Shown: positions 17,774 through 27,384, numbered from the stretch's first letter. The stretch: 64,000 bases of DNA from Bordetella sp. 02P26C-1 (GCF_009763255.1 NZ_WSJB01000019.1:1-64000), one strand, 5' to 3'. The notes: a model not told the origin generated them from the letters alone. Numbers and translations are program-made.

Positions 17774-18931
17774 TTAGTACGCCGCCTGGTAGATCGCAAA
17801 CGCATCCGCCTCGGTCACTGGCCGTGGGTTGTTCACCAGCAAGCGTTGCTGCGCCATCGCGTCACGCGCCAGCATGGGCAAAGCATCCTCGGTCACGCCC
17901 ACGTCGCGCAGGCGGCATGGAATGCCGGTTTCACGCACTAACGCTTCAATTCGTTCGATGAAGGCTTGTGCGGCGGCAGCCGGCTCGGACGGGCACGCGT
18001 CACCCGGCAATAGCGGTGCGAGCTCGGCATACAGGCTTTGTGCCATCGGCAGGTTAAAGCGCAGCACATGACTCAACACGAGCGAGTTGGATAAGCCATG
18101 TGGCACGTGATAATGCCCGCCTAGCGGATAGGCCAATGCGTGAACCGCGGCAACGGGCGCATTCGAGAAGGCCTGTCCGGCAAGCGTGGCGCCCAGCAGC
18201 ATGGCTTCGCGCGCCGCGATATCGTCGCCATGGCGGCAAGCGGGCAAGAGATTGTGTGACAACAAACGCAGCGCCTGCATGGCCAGCATGTCGGATAAGG
18301 GGTTCTTCAAGCGAGCCGAGGTGTAGGCCTCGATCGCATGCACCATGGCATCGATACCCGTCGCGGCGGTCGCGGCGGGTGGCAAACCCTTGGTGAGTTC
18401 GGCATCGAGGATGGCCACGTCCGCCATCAAGAAGGGCGACACCACGCCACTCTTGGTCGTTTCGCCAGTGGTCACGATGGAAATAGCGGTGACCTCCGAC
18501 CCAGTGCCTGCCGTCGTGGGCATCAGGACCAAGGGCAGGCGAGGGCCGGTGACGTTGCCGATCCCATACATCTGCGACAGCGGCTGATCCGATCCGCACA
18601 GCACGGCGATCAGCTTGGCGACGTCCAGAGACGAGCCGCCGCCCAGGCCCAAGACGACTTCGGCGCGGGCATCGCGTGCGCGCTCCACGGCTTTAAGCAC
18701 GACGTGATCGGGCGGGTCGGCGACCACATCGTCAATCACGGTCACTTCCCAGCCGCTGGCGCGCAGGTCCGATAGCGCGGGGTCCAACAGCCCGCTTTGG
18801 TGCAGGAATTTATCTGTCACCAGGCACAGGCGCGTCTGCTTATACTTGGCGCGCAACAGGCTACCTAGGCGTTGGGCCGCGCCCAGCTCGACGATCAGCT
18901 GGGGCACGGTGGAAAACTCAAATCGTTGCAT
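17774..18931 (-). CDS. iron-containing alcohol dehydrogenase (maleylacetate reductase-like)
   Basis: 385 residues of the Fe-ADH family (group III). NAD-binding GLGGGSSLDVAKLIA lies at about 95-110. The metal site region carries DAMVHAIEAYTS and HALAYPLGGHYHVPHG, which supply the His ligands. PTTAGTGSEVT is also typical. Members oxidise alcohols or reduce maleylacetate and related oxo-acids. It lies downstream of the LeuCD-like genes on the same strand, with a 45-base gap, and is probably part of that operon. The substrate is an inference: a hydroxy- or oxo-acid in the same pathway. Confidence 0.88.
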   Translation of the reverse strand: MQRFEFSTVPQLIVELGAAQRLGSLLRAKYKQTRLCLVTDKFLHQSGLLDPALSDLRASGWEVTVIDDVVADPPDHVVLKAVERARDARAEVVLGLGGGSSLDVAKLIAVLCGSDQPLSQMYGIGNVTGPRLPLVLMPTTAGTGSEVTAISIVTTGETTKSGVVSPFLMADVAILDAELTKGLPPAATAATGIDAMVHAIEAYTSARLKNPLSDMLAMQALRLLSHNLLPACRHGDDIAAREAMLLGATLAGQAFSNAPVAAVHALAYPLGGHYHVPHGLSNSLVLSHVLRFNLPMAQSLYAELAPLLPGDACPSEPAAAAQAFIERIEALVRETGIPCRLRDVGVTEDALPMLARDAMAQQRLLVNNPRPVTEADAFAIYQAAY

Positions 18932-18976
18932 AGCTTGCTCCGAATTAGATGATGGGCGGCGTGTACCGGTGGTGCC

Positions 18977-19597
18977 TTACGCTTGTGTGTACAAGTCGTA
19001 GATCCACGGGCGCAGGCGGCGATCGCGCTGCTGAAAGTCTATGATTTCCTGGCTACGGGCCAGGCTCTTGTCGATGTCGTCCCAGCCATTGAGCAGGGCT
19101 TCTCGCTGTTGCGCGGGGATCTCGAACGTGATGGGATCACCGCCTTCGACATTGACGGTCGTGGCGCGCAGATCCACCCGCAACAAGGCGCCCGCGCGGG
19201 CGTGAGCGGCGAGCGAGGCGAGTTCATCGGCTTGCAGGCGGATGGGCAGGATGCCGTTTTGCAAACAGTTGTTGTAGAAGATATCGCCATAGCTTTCGGC
19301 GAGGATGCAGCGAATGCCGAAATCATCCAACGCCCACACCGCCATCTCGCGCGAGCTGCCGCAGCCAAAGTTGGCGCCACTGATCAAGATCTTTGCCTCA
19401 CGGAATGGCGCTTGATTCAGGACAAAGCCGGGATCTTCGCTGCCGTCCGCGCGATAGCGCAGCATTTCAAACGCCCACGGCGCGAATTGTCCGCGCTTGA
19501 GCGTTGTCATGCGCTCGATACGGACGATCATGTCAGTATCGACGTTATCGCGGGCGATGACGGCCGCCACGCTGCTGCATTCGATAAAGGGCTTCAT
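18977..19597 (-). CDS. leuD: LeuD-like hydro-lyase small subunit
   Basis: 206 residues, starting at the ATG at 19597, which overlaps the stop of the large subunit gene by four bases. The swivel domain motifs DNVDTDMIV, ANFGCGSSREMAVWALDDFGI and FYNNCLQNGILPI identify the small subunit of 3-isopropylmalate dehydratase-type enzymes. There is no leuA or leuB beside it. The surrounding genes are catabolic, so it may be a paralogue for a substituted malate (for example methyl- or dimethylmalate) and not the leucine biosynthesis enzyme. The symbol gives the family only. Confidence 0.88.
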   Translation of the reverse strand: MKPFIECSSVAAVIARDNVDTDMIVRIERMTTLKRGQFAPWAFEMLRYRADGSEDPGFVLNQAPFREAKILISGANFGCGSSREMAVWALDDFGIRCILAESYGDIFYNNCLQNGILPIRLQADELASLAAHARAGALLRVDLRATTVNVEGGDPITFEIPAQQREALLNGWDDIDKSLARSQEIIDFQQRDRRLRPWIYDLYTQA

Positions 19598-21009
19598 GCG
19601 TTGACCTGTTCTAATTCGGCTGCGGTGGTGATGTGTCCGGCTATCGCGCAGGCGGCCGCCGTGGCGGGGCTGGCGAGGTGTGTTAACGCGCCCGGCCCTT
19701 GGCGTCCGACGAAATTGCGATTGGACGTTGAGACGCAGCGTTTGCCTGGAGGCACCATGTCGCCATTGGCGCCGACGCACATCGAGCATCCGGGCTCACG
19801 CCATTGGAACCCCGCCTCGCGAAAAATATGATGCAGGCCTTCGGCTTCGGCTTGTGCCTTGACCGGAAGCGACCCAGGCACCACCCACGCCTGCACGCCC
19901 GGTGCCACGCGCTGGCCGCGCACGACCGCCGCGGCCGCGCGCAGGTCGGACAGACGGCTGTTGGCGCACGAACCGATGAAGACCCAATCGACGGGTGTGC
20001 CCATGATCGGCTCGCCGGCCTCCAAGCGCATATAGTCCAATGCGGCTTGACGGCCTTGCCGCCGCGCCGCGTCGGCGACTTCCGCAGGCAATGGGATGCG
20101 CGCCGTGATCGCCATCGTATGCTCGGGGCTGGTGCCCCAGGTGATCACGGGCCCTAGCCCCTCTACATCCACGACCGCTTCTTTATCAAATACCGCATCC
20201 GGTTCGGAGGGCAGCGAGGACCAAGCTCGTACGGCCTGATCGAATGCCTCGCCTTTCGGCGCATAGGGACGATTGGCCAAATACGCGTAGGTCGTTGCGT
20301 CGGGCGCGATCATGCCGACCCGTGCACCCATCTCGATGGCGAGATTGCACAGGGTCATGCGCGCTTCCATGTCGAAGGCGCGTACGCAGTCGCCGGCGAA
20401 TTCGACGGCATGGCCCGTGGCCGCAGCCGTGCCTAATGTCCCGATCACGTGAAGAATCACGTCCTTCGCCGTGGCCTGTGGACCGGGGCGGCCGGTGATC
20501 GTCACACGCATGGTCGGCGGACGACGCTGGCGTAGCGTTTGCGTGGCCAGGACATGCGCCTGTTCCGACGACCCGATGCCCCAGGCCAATGCGCCAAAGG
20601 CGCCATGGGTGCAGGTATGACTGTCGCCACACACAATCGTCGTGCCGGGCAAACTCAATCCCTGTTCGGGCCCGATCACGTGCACGATCCCTTGCCGGCC
20701 GTCCGCGATATCGAACATCGGCATACGCAAGCGGCTGGCCTGCTCGCGCAGGCCCTGCATCATCGCTTGGGCGGACGCAGGGCCCGCCTCGACGTTACCG
20801 GGCGCGGTGCCAATGACATGGTCTAGCGTCGCGAAGGTCAGCTCGGGGTTTCGTACCGTCAGGTCACGCGCTTCAATAACGCGAATGGCTTCGACCGTGG
20901 TCAGTTCGTGGGCCAGATGGCGGTCGATGTGCAGCAACGCCTCGTCTTCCGAGATCTGGGACACCACGTGGGCATCCCAAATCTTGTCGAACATTGTCCC
21001 CTTGCTCAT
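19594..21009 (-). CDS. leuC: LeuC-like hydro-lyase large subunit (4Fe-4S)
   Basis: 471 residues of the aconitase superfamily, starting at the ATG at 21009 with AAGGA upstream. The Fe-S cluster ligands are in GSCANSR and GCSMCVG. CGDSHTCTHGAFG and SSNRNF(V)GRQG are also typical of the LeuC branch. It forms a heterodimer with the overlapping LeuD-like subunit and interconverts a 2-hydroxy acid with the unsaturated acid and the isomeric hydroxy acid. The context (Fe-ADH, Bug receptor, ICL-type lyase, GntR) suggests a catabolic substrate. In nicotinate-fermenting clostridia a comparable aconitase-type dimethylmaleate hydratase works with an ICL-family lyase, which gives a possible model. Confidence 0.88.
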   Translation of the reverse strand: MSKGTMFDKIWDAHVVSQISEDEALLHIDRHLAHELTTVEAIRVIEARDLTVRNPELTFATLDHVIGTAPGNVEAGPASAQAMMQGLREQASRLRMPMFDIADGRQGIVHVIGPEQGLSLPGTTIVCGDSHTCTHGAFGALAWGIGSSEQAHVLATQTLRQRRPPTMRVTITGRPGPQATAKDVILHVIGTLGTAAATGHAVEFAGDCVRAFDMEARMTLCNLAIEMGARVGMIAPDATTYAYLANRPYAPKGEAFDQAVRAWSSLPSEPDAVFDKEAVVDVEGLGPVITWGTSPEHTMAITARIPLPAEVADAARRQGRQAALDYMRLEAGEPIMGTPVDWVFIGSCANSRLSDLRAAAAVVRGQRVAPGVQAWVVPGSLPVKAQAEAEGLHHIFREAGFQWREPGCSMCVGANGDMVPPGKRCVSTSNRNFVGRQGPGALTHLASPATAAACAIAGHITTAAELEQVNA

Positions 21010-21048
21010 GTGCAATCCTTCAAAGTCATAGCAACGCCGGCGTTAATG

Positions 21049-21756
21049 TCAGTGCGCAGCGGTCCCGCCTAGCCGCGCCAGCATTTGGTCGGCGGAACGC
21101 CACAGGTGCTTCTTCATGGCCTCATAGGCCGCGCTTGGATCGCCAGCCAGGATGGCTTCGGCGATCAAGTCATGTTCGTCCACGGCAAGCAGGATGACGT
21201 CTTCGACGCTGATCAACTGCCGTAGTTGGCTGATGAAGACAGGCTGATGGTATTTCTCGATCAACTCCGCCAACAACGGGTTGCCGCTAATGCGCACGAT
21301 CTCGCGATGAAAGTCGCGGTTGTCGATCGCGAATTGTTGAAAGTTCAACTGCTCGCGATGTTTACGGCCGCGTTCTACCACGGCGGTCAGCCGGCGCCGG
21401 TTGTCGCCTTCGTTGATACGCTGCGCGGTATATTGCGCGGCGTAGCCTTCGAGGGCTTCGCGGATCTGGTAGATGTGGCGAATCTCGTCCGGCGACAAAC
21501 GTCGCACCACAGCGCCCCGATTGGGGATCAGGTGCACCAATCCGTCTGCTTCCAAACGGCGAAACGCCTCGCGTAGCGAACTGCGGCTCACGCCCAACAC
21601 CTCGACGATGTCGCGCGAGATCAACCGCTGCCCTGGGGCATAGCGGCCTTCCAGAATGCCTGCCTTCAGTTCATCCGCGACGCGCTCCACCGTTTCGCCA
21701 GAGCGCGCGGTCGGTTCTTCCGTCGCGCCTTGGGCGTCTAACTCCGTCGAGCTCAT
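21049..21756 (-). CDS. GntR-family regulator, FCD (FadR) subfamily
   Basis: 235 residues: an N-terminal winged helix (about 23-95) with the typical DIVEVLGVSRSSLREAFRRLEADGL recognition region, and a C-terminal FCD ligand-binding domain with metal-site residues such as D-x-x-FH (NRDFHREI) and a late H-x-x-x-AE pattern (EHDLIAEAI). It probably represses the leuCD-like/Fe-ADH operon downstream and the divergent Bug/lyase operon. A 31-bp perfect palindrome lies between the two divergent starts and is the likely operator. Confidence 0.9.
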   Translation of the reverse strand: MSSTELDAQGATEEPTARSGETVERVADELKAGILEGRYAPGQRLISRDIVEVLGVSRSSLREAFRRLEADGLVHLIPNRGAVVRRLSPDEIRHIYQIREALEGYAAQYTAQRINEGDNRRRLTAVVERGRKHREQLNFQQFAIDNRDFHREIVRISGNPLLAELIEKYHQPVFISQLRQLISVEDVILLAVDEHDLIAEAILAGDPSAAYEAMKKHLWRSADQMLARLGGTAAH

Positions 21757-21822
21757 AAATGTCCAACCATATTGACGCTAAAGACACGATTCTATTTAAA
21801 CCATTTTGATCATACAATAAAG

Positions 21823-21853
21823 TCATTCAAAAGTGTCCGACACTTTTGAATGA
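21823..21853. promoter_or_regulatory. 31-bp perfect palindrome, likely GntR operator
   Basis: Arm TCATTCAAAAGTGTC (21823-21837), one central base, and the exact reverse complement (21839-21853). It lies between the divergent gntR (start 21756) and Bug (start 21918) genes. No T-run follows, so a protein-binding site is more likely than a terminator. Confidence 0.65.
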
Positions 21854-21917
21854 AGATCCGGGCCGGGCGTTGCGCATCGGACTTCGCTACCACACCACAT
21901 CTATAAGGAGACCGAAC

Positions 21918-22919
21918 GTGACCTCGAACAAAAAATTTTCCCTACGCCGCTCTGTGCTCATGGCGGCCGCCTCGCTGGCCGTGGCTTTTGGCGGCGTGTC
22001 GGCTGTTCATGCGCAAGCCGACTATCCCAGCAAACCGATACGTCTGGTCGTGCCGTTTGTCGGTGGCGGCGTGACCGACGCGGCCGCGCGCATCGTGGCC
22101 GAGCGCTTGGGACAGCGCCTGGGCAAGGCGGTGATTGTCGAAAACCGCCCCGGCGCTGGCGGCAACATCGGGACGGCGGAAGTCGCCCGTGCCACGCCCG
22201 ATGGCTATACCTTGCTGCTGGCGTATGACGGCACCTTGGTGATCAACCCGAACGTCTATACCCAGGTGCCTTTTGACACCTTGAAGGACTTCACCTCGGT
22301 CGGCAAGATCGGTGATGCGTTGCTGGTCATTCTGGTCAACCCGAAATTGCCTATTCACAATTTCGCGGATCTGATGGCCGAAGCCAAAAAGACCAAGGAA
22401 GGCATCTTCTATGGCACGGCTGGCAATGGCAGTACGCCGCATTTGGCTGGCACGATGCTGAGTCTGAAAGCCGGCATCCCCATGAATCCCGTGCCTTATA
22501 AAGGTGGAAGCGCCGCGGTCGTGGACGTCGCGGGTGGCGTGTTGCCGATGACGATTTCGTCGGTGGCGGGCGCGATGCCGTTCGTACAGGGCAAGCAGGC
22601 TCGTCCTATCGCCATGACGTCTTTGCAGCGCGCGCCCTCGATGCCCGACGTTCCCACGCTCGATGAGCAAGGCGTCAAAGGCTACGAGTTCAACTCTTGG
22701 GTAGGCTTGGTCGCGCCGGCTGGGACGCCGGAACCCATTATCAACCGCTTGAACACCGAGCTGCAGGCCGTGTTGAATGACAACGAGACCAAAGAGCGCC
22801 TGATGAACCTGGGCGTGGTCACCACGCCGGGCAAGCCCGAAGCGTTCACCAAGGAGATGGAGCGCGACCTGCAAAAGAACAAGGAAATCGCGCAAGCGGC
22901 TAACCTGAAGCTCGACTGA
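21918..22919 (+). CDS. Bug/TctC-family periplasmic substrate-binding protein
   Basis: About 333 residues from a GTG start with AAGGAG seven bases upstream. The longer frame to 21846 reads through the palindrome and is rejected. A signal peptide ends near AVHAQA (about residue 35). The mature protein has Bug signatures: YPSKPIRLVVPF, GGVTDAAARIVAERL, VENRPGAGGNIGT, PDGYTLLLA and VPYKGG. Such proteins bind carboxylates. No TctAB permease genes are adjacent. It leads an operon with the ICL-type lyase and the exported lyase. Confidence 0.92.
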   Translation: MTSNKKFSLRRSVLMAAASLAVAFGGVSAVHAQADYPSKPIRLVVPFVGGGVTDAAARIVAERLGQRLGKAVIVENRPGAGGNIGTAEVARATPDGYTLLLAYDGTLVINPNVYTQVPFDTLKDFTSVGKIGDALLVILVNPKLPIHNFADLMAEAKKTKEGIFYGTAGNGSTPHLAGTMLSLKAGIPMNPVPYKGGSAAVVDVAGGVLPMTISSVAGAMPFVQGKQARPIAMTSLQRAPSMPDVPTLDEQGVKGYEFNSWVGLVAPAGTPEPIINRLNTELQAVLNDNETKERLMNLGVVTTPGKPEAFTKEMERDLQKNKEIAQAANLKLD

Positions 22920-22950
22920 TTATTTTTACCCTTTCACGGCACATTAACCT

Positions 22951-23844
22951 ATGGCTAACCCTATTCTGCGCCAGCGTCTGAACGCCGGCGAATTCATCGT
23001 AGTTCCCGGCGTGCAGGACATGATCGCCGCGTTGATGACCAAGAAGGTCGGATTCGACATTGTTTACGGCACGGGATATTGGCTGACGGCATCGGCGTTG
23101 GGCTTGCCCGATGCCGGTATCGCGACCTACACCCAGATGGTCGATCGCATGCGTACGGTGGCGCAAACCACGGACGCTGCGCTGATCGCGGACGCGGATA
23201 CGGGGTATGGCGGTTTGCTCAATGTGCATCACACCGTCCGCGGCTATGAGGCCGCGGGCGTGACCGCCATTCAGCTCGAGGACCAAGAGTTCCCCAAGAA
23301 GTGCGGTCACACGCCGTTCAAGCGCTGCGTGCCCACGCAAGACATGGTCGAGAAAATCAAAGTCGCGGCCGAGGCGCGCCAAGACAAAGAGAACTTCCTG
23401 ATCATTGCGCGAACGGATGCACGCGCCTCGCTCGGCGTGGACGAAGCCATGCGACGCATGGAAGCCTATGCGCGCGCGGGCGCTGACATCCTGTTTTTTG
23501 AGGCCCCGCAGTCCGAAGAAGAGATGCGTCGTGCCTGCGAGGCATTCGATGTGCCCATGCTGGCGAATATGTCCGACGGCGGGAAAACCCCGATACTGCC
23601 GGCTAATGTTCTGCGCGAAATTGGCTATTCGATGGCCATTTATCCATCGATGACCAGCCTCGTTGCCGCGGCAGCGATGGAGAAATCCCTGCGCATGCTA
23701 AAGGACCAAGGGGTCAGTCAGTCGCCGGAGATCGATATGTTCGACTTTGGTGAGTTCTGCCAGCTGGTTGGCTTCCCCGAAGTCTGGGAGTTTGAAAAAC
23801 GCTGGGCTCGCGATGCCGATGCCACGGGCGGCTCGCAAGCTTGA
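22951..23844 (+). CDS. isocitrate lyase/PEP mutase family lyase
   Basis: A 297-residue TIM-barrel protein of the ICL/PEP mutase superfamily. The family signature is KKCGH within QLEDQEFPKKCGHTPFKRCVP, and D-rich metal motifs ADADTGYGG and ARTDAR(A) bind Mg2+. The Cys in KKCGH fits C-C lyases such as PrpB or 2,3-dimethylmalate lyase; PEP mutases and oxaloacetate decarboxylases lack it. It would cleave a substituted malate or isocitrate-like acid into two smaller acids. It lies 31 bases after the Bug gene. The exact substrate cannot be told. Confidence 0.87.
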   Translation: MANPILRQRLNAGEFIVVPGVQDMIAALMTKKVGFDIVYGTGYWLTASALGLPDAGIATYTQMVDRMRTVAQTTDAALIADADTGYGGLLNVHHTVRGYEAAGVTAIQLEDQEFPKKCGHTPFKRCVPTQDMVEKIKVAAEARQDKENFLIIARTDARASLGVDEAMRRMEAYARAGADILFFEAPQSEEEMRRACEAFDVPMLANMSDGGKTPILPANVLREIGYSMAIYPSMTSLVAAAAMEKSLRMLKDQGVSQSPEIDMFDFGEFCQLVGFPEVWEFEKRWARDADATGGSQA

Positions 23845-23883
23845 AGTCCGGCCATCGTTGCGTGCGCGGGTAGTCGGTACACT

Positions 23884-23916
23884 CGGATGCTCCATCGCTT
23901 GTCGATGGAGCATCCG
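23884..23916 (+). promoter_or_regulatory. perfect 14-bp hairpin before the exported lyase gene
   Basis: CGGATGCTCCATCG and its exact reverse complement flank the loop CTTGT. The hairpin is followed by ACCAAAAAAAGGAGGG, which contains the ribosome site of the next gene (ATG at 23939). It lacks a T-run, so it may protect or process the mRNA, or tune expression between the two lyases. Confidence 0.6.
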
Positions 23917-23938
23917 ACCAAAAAAAGGAGGGACTACG

Positions 23939-25516
23939 ATGCGACGCGCACCTTATATTTTTAGCCTGACCCTGACGGCGTTACTTGTCAGCGGCGTGAC
24001 CGGGGCTCAGCCTGCCGAGACGGCAAAAGCCAATCCACCAGCAGTCGTCCAGAACACGCCTGCGCCGAAGGCAAACGTTGCCGCCCGCGATCCCTTTTTC
24101 TGGCTAGGCGAGATCAATAAAGCCACGGCGGTCATCAACACAGACGCGGGGCTGCTGGAGCCGGCCATGGGCGCGCGCCTGGCAGCGGGCGTGGCGCGCG
24201 TGATCGAAGACGGTAACCAGCCGGGCGCAAAGCGGCCCTCCACCGTCATTACCTTCGAGCCCTTGCTGATCAAGGCCGCGGGGCAAGACATCACGCTTTT
24301 ACACGCCGGGCGTTCCAGTCAGGACATGCACGCGACTTACCGCAGTGCGATTCTGCGGGATAAATTGTTGGAGCTGGCGGATCAGTTGAACATCACGGCG
24401 ACGACCTTGGTGGACCTGGCCGCCGAACATGCGGATACGGTTGTTCCCAACTACACCAATGGTGTCGCGGCGCAACCCAATAGTTATGGGCATTACTTAT
24501 TGGGCCACGCGGCCGCGTTGGATCGCGATGCGCAGCGCATACGCGAGGCGTATGCCCGCATCGACCGCTCGCCCATGGGCACCACGGTGCTCAATGGCAC
24601 CAGTTGGCCGCTGGATCGCGAGCGCATGGCCAAATATCTCGGATTCACGGCGCTGGTCGAAAACGCCTATGACGCATCGCAGATATCTTCCATGGATCAA
24701 CCTGTTGAAGTCGGCGCCATCGTCACGAGTATTGCGCTGCATACAGGCAACTTCATCGAAGACGTGATGACCCAGTATGCGCAATCGCGTCCCTGGATCT
24801 TGCTGCAAGAGGGCGGGGGCAATACCTATGTGTCCAGTGCGATGCCGCAAAAGCGCAACCCCGGCTTATTAAATAATACGCGTAGCGACGCATCGACCGC
24901 CGTGACGCTGGCCATGGGGCCGGTCTGGCAGACGCACAACATCACGCCCGGCATGAGTGACCCGAAAGACGTCAAACAGAATGCCGCGATGGTCGATAGC
25001 GCGATCGCGTCGTTAAAGCGCTGGGACCGCGTCATGAAGGCGCTGGTCGTCAATCGCGAACGCGCGTTGGAAGAGCTCAATAGCGACTGGACAGCCTCGC
25101 AAGAGGTGGCCGACGTGTTGATGCGTCAATACAAGCTGCCTTTCCGCGTGGGTCACCATGTGGCCTCGGAAATCGTGGACTATGCCCGGGCGAACAACGT
25201 TTTGCCGCTGGACTTCCCATACGATCAGGCGCGGCGCATCTATGCCGAGGCGGTCAAGGGAACGGACTATCCAGCCGAACTGCCCATGAGCGAAGCGGAG
25301 TTTCGTGCCACGCTGGACCCGGTGGCCATCGTGAGAAACCGTCGAACCGTTGGTGGCCCGCAACCCGAGGAAATGCAGCGCATGCTCAAAGAGGCCAAAT
25401 CGCGTCTGGCGGATCAGGCCGGGTGGATTCAATCGCGACGCGCTCATATCGATCAGTCCTTGGCGCAACTCGATAGTGACTTCGCGAAGCTCGCGGCCAA
25501 CGCTCCGTCGCATTAA
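23939..25516 (+). CDS. exported lyase-like protein of the argininosuccinate lyase/fumarase superfamily
   Basis: 525 residues, ATG with AAGGAGG upstream. Residues 1-23 form a signal peptide (MRRAPYIFSLTLTALLVSG, cleavage near GVTGA-QP), which is unusual for this cytoplasmic superfamily. Three superfamily motifs are visible: HAGRSSQDMHATYRS (C1, like GRSRNDQ), PNYTNGVAAQPNSYGHYLL (C2, like PGYTHLQRAQP) and SSAMPQKRNPG (C3, the signature loop with the catalytic Ser). In C2 the usual catalytic His of YTH is Asn (YTN). It may be a periplasmic lyase with changed chemistry or a binding protein. It is the last gene after the Bug receptor and ICL-type lyase. Confidence 0.82.
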   Translation: MRRAPYIFSLTLTALLVSGVTGAQPAETAKANPPAVVQNTPAPKANVAARDPFFWLGEINKATAVINTDAGLLEPAMGARLAAGVARVIEDGNQPGAKRPSTVITFEPLLIKAAGQDITLLHAGRSSQDMHATYRSAILRDKLLELADQLNITATTLVDLAAEHADTVVPNYTNGVAAQPNSYGHYLLGHAAALDRDAQRIREAYARIDRSPMGTTVLNGTSWPLDRERMAKYLGFTALVENAYDASQISSMDQPVEVGAIVTSIALHTGNFIEDVMTQYAQSRPWILLQEGGGNTYVSSAMPQKRNPGLLNNTRSDASTAVTLAMGPVWQTHNITPGMSDPKDVKQNAAMVDSAIASLKRWDRVMKALVVNRERALEELNSDWTASQEVADVLMRQYKLPFRVGHHVASEIVDYARANNVLPLDFPYDQARRIYAEAVKGTDYPAELPMSEAEFRATLDPVAIVRNRRTVGGPQPEEMQRMLKEAKSRLADQAGWIQSRRAHIDQSLAQLDSDFAKLAANAPSH

Positions 25517-25530
25517 GCCTATCCCGCTCA

Positions 25531-25545
25531 AGTCATCATATGACT
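25531..25545. promoter_or_regulatory. operator-like dyad upstream of gntR
   Basis: AGTCATCATATGACT is a perfect 6-3-6 inverted repeat, 52 bases before the gntR start. Two similar sites precede kdgD, which supports it as the operator of this GntR protein. Confidence 0.65.
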
Positions 25546-25596
25546 ACGTTTCCCGTTAAGATGGCGCTTATTGCGCCTTCTTAGCAGGAGAAACTC

Positions 25597-26349
25597 ATGA
25601 CCGCCAGCGTCCCTGGCCCCGCGAAACGGAAAACTCTCTCGTCCCAAGTCGCCGAAGAACTGCGCGCCCGGATAGAGGGCGGCGTCTATGCGCCGGGCGA
25701 TAAGCTGCCGACCGAACAGGCTCTGGTCGAAAAATTCGGCTGCAGCCGGACGGTGATTCGCGAGGCGGTGGCCACCTTGCGCGCCGATGGCCTGCTGGAA
25801 TCGCGCCAGGGCGCCGGTGTCTATGTCCTGGCGCCGCCCGCGTCGGAGGAAACGCTCACGCTTTTTTCTCACGCGAGCGACAAGATCTCCGACATTATCG
25901 AAGAGCTGGAGCTGCGTATCGGCATCGAGGTCGAGGCGGCGGGCTTGGCCGCCGCGCGTAGCTCGCCCGCGCAGGAAGCGGCGATACAGGCAGAACTCGA
26001 TCATTTCGCGCAACTGATGGCCGAGGGGAAATCCACCGATGAATCGGATTTCCGTTTTCACATGGCCATCGCGGCAGCGACCAACAACACGCGGTTCAAA
26101 ACTTTTCTCGAGCATATCGGTCGCCGCATGATTCCGCGCGTGAAGTTGCGTACGGTCATGGGCGGGTTCGATCCGCTGCCCAATCGGGATCACACGATTC
26201 TGCAAGAGCACCAAGCCATCGCGGATGCGATTTTCGCCAGCGATATCGATAGCGCACGCGACGCCATGCGCCGGCACCTGCTGATCGGCATTCAACGCTA
26301 CCGATCGCTAAAGCGCAGCGCGGCGACACCAGTGGCGCAGGAAGATTGA
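25597..26349 (+). CDS. GntR-family regulator, FCD subfamily (likely regulator of kdgD)
   Basis: 250 residues. The winged helix (about 10-80) has PGDKLPTEQALVEKFGCSRTVIREAVATLRADGLLESRQGAGVYV, the FadR/UxuR/LldR-type pattern. The FCD domain follows with ESDFRFHMAIA and late HQAIADAI metal-site residues. CAGGAG precedes the ATG. It lies 62 bases before kdgD on the same strand. Matching dyads upstream of itself and of kdgD suggest autoregulation and control of kdgD, with a sugar acid as inducer (inference). Confidence 0.9.
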   Translation: MTASVPGPAKRKTLSSQVAEELRARIEGGVYAPGDKLPTEQALVEKFGCSRTVIREAVATLRADGLLESRQGAGVYVLAPPASEETLTLFSHASDKISDIIEELELRIGIEVEAAGLAAARSSPAQEAAIQAELDHFAQLMAEGKSTDESDFRFHMAIAAATNNTRFKTFLEHIGRRMIPRVKLRTVMGGFDPLPNRDHTILQEHQAIADAIFASDIDSARDAMRRHLLIGIQRYRSLKRSAATPVAQED

Positions 26350-26360
26350 CGAGCGCCGGC

Positions 26361-26375
26361 AGTCATACTATGATT
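26361..26375. promoter_or_regulatory. operator-like dyad 1 upstream of kdgD
   Basis: AGTCATACTATGATT matches the site before gntR with one mismatch in the right arm. Confidence 0.55.
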
Positions 26376-26383
26376 TCCGTGGA

Positions 26384-27317
<934 letters not shown>

Positions 27318-27349
27318 GCCACGCGTTTCGCTTTGCCGCGGGAAACACA

Positions 27350-27384
27350 AAGGCCAGACACTGTGCTACGCAGTGTCTGGCCTT
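27350..27384 (+). terminator. rho-independent terminator after kdgD
   Basis: AAGGCCAGACACTG and CAGTGTCTGGCCTT form a perfect 14-bp stem with a 7-base loop, followed by CTGCTATTTTC. It lies between the convergent kdgD and atoE genes. Confidence 0.85.

Noticed and set aside
19598-19789. Extended N-terminus of the LeuD-like protein
   Set aside because: It overlaps the LeuC-like gene by about 190 bases. The ATG at 19597 overlaps the LeuC stop by four bases and gives a normal LeuD length.
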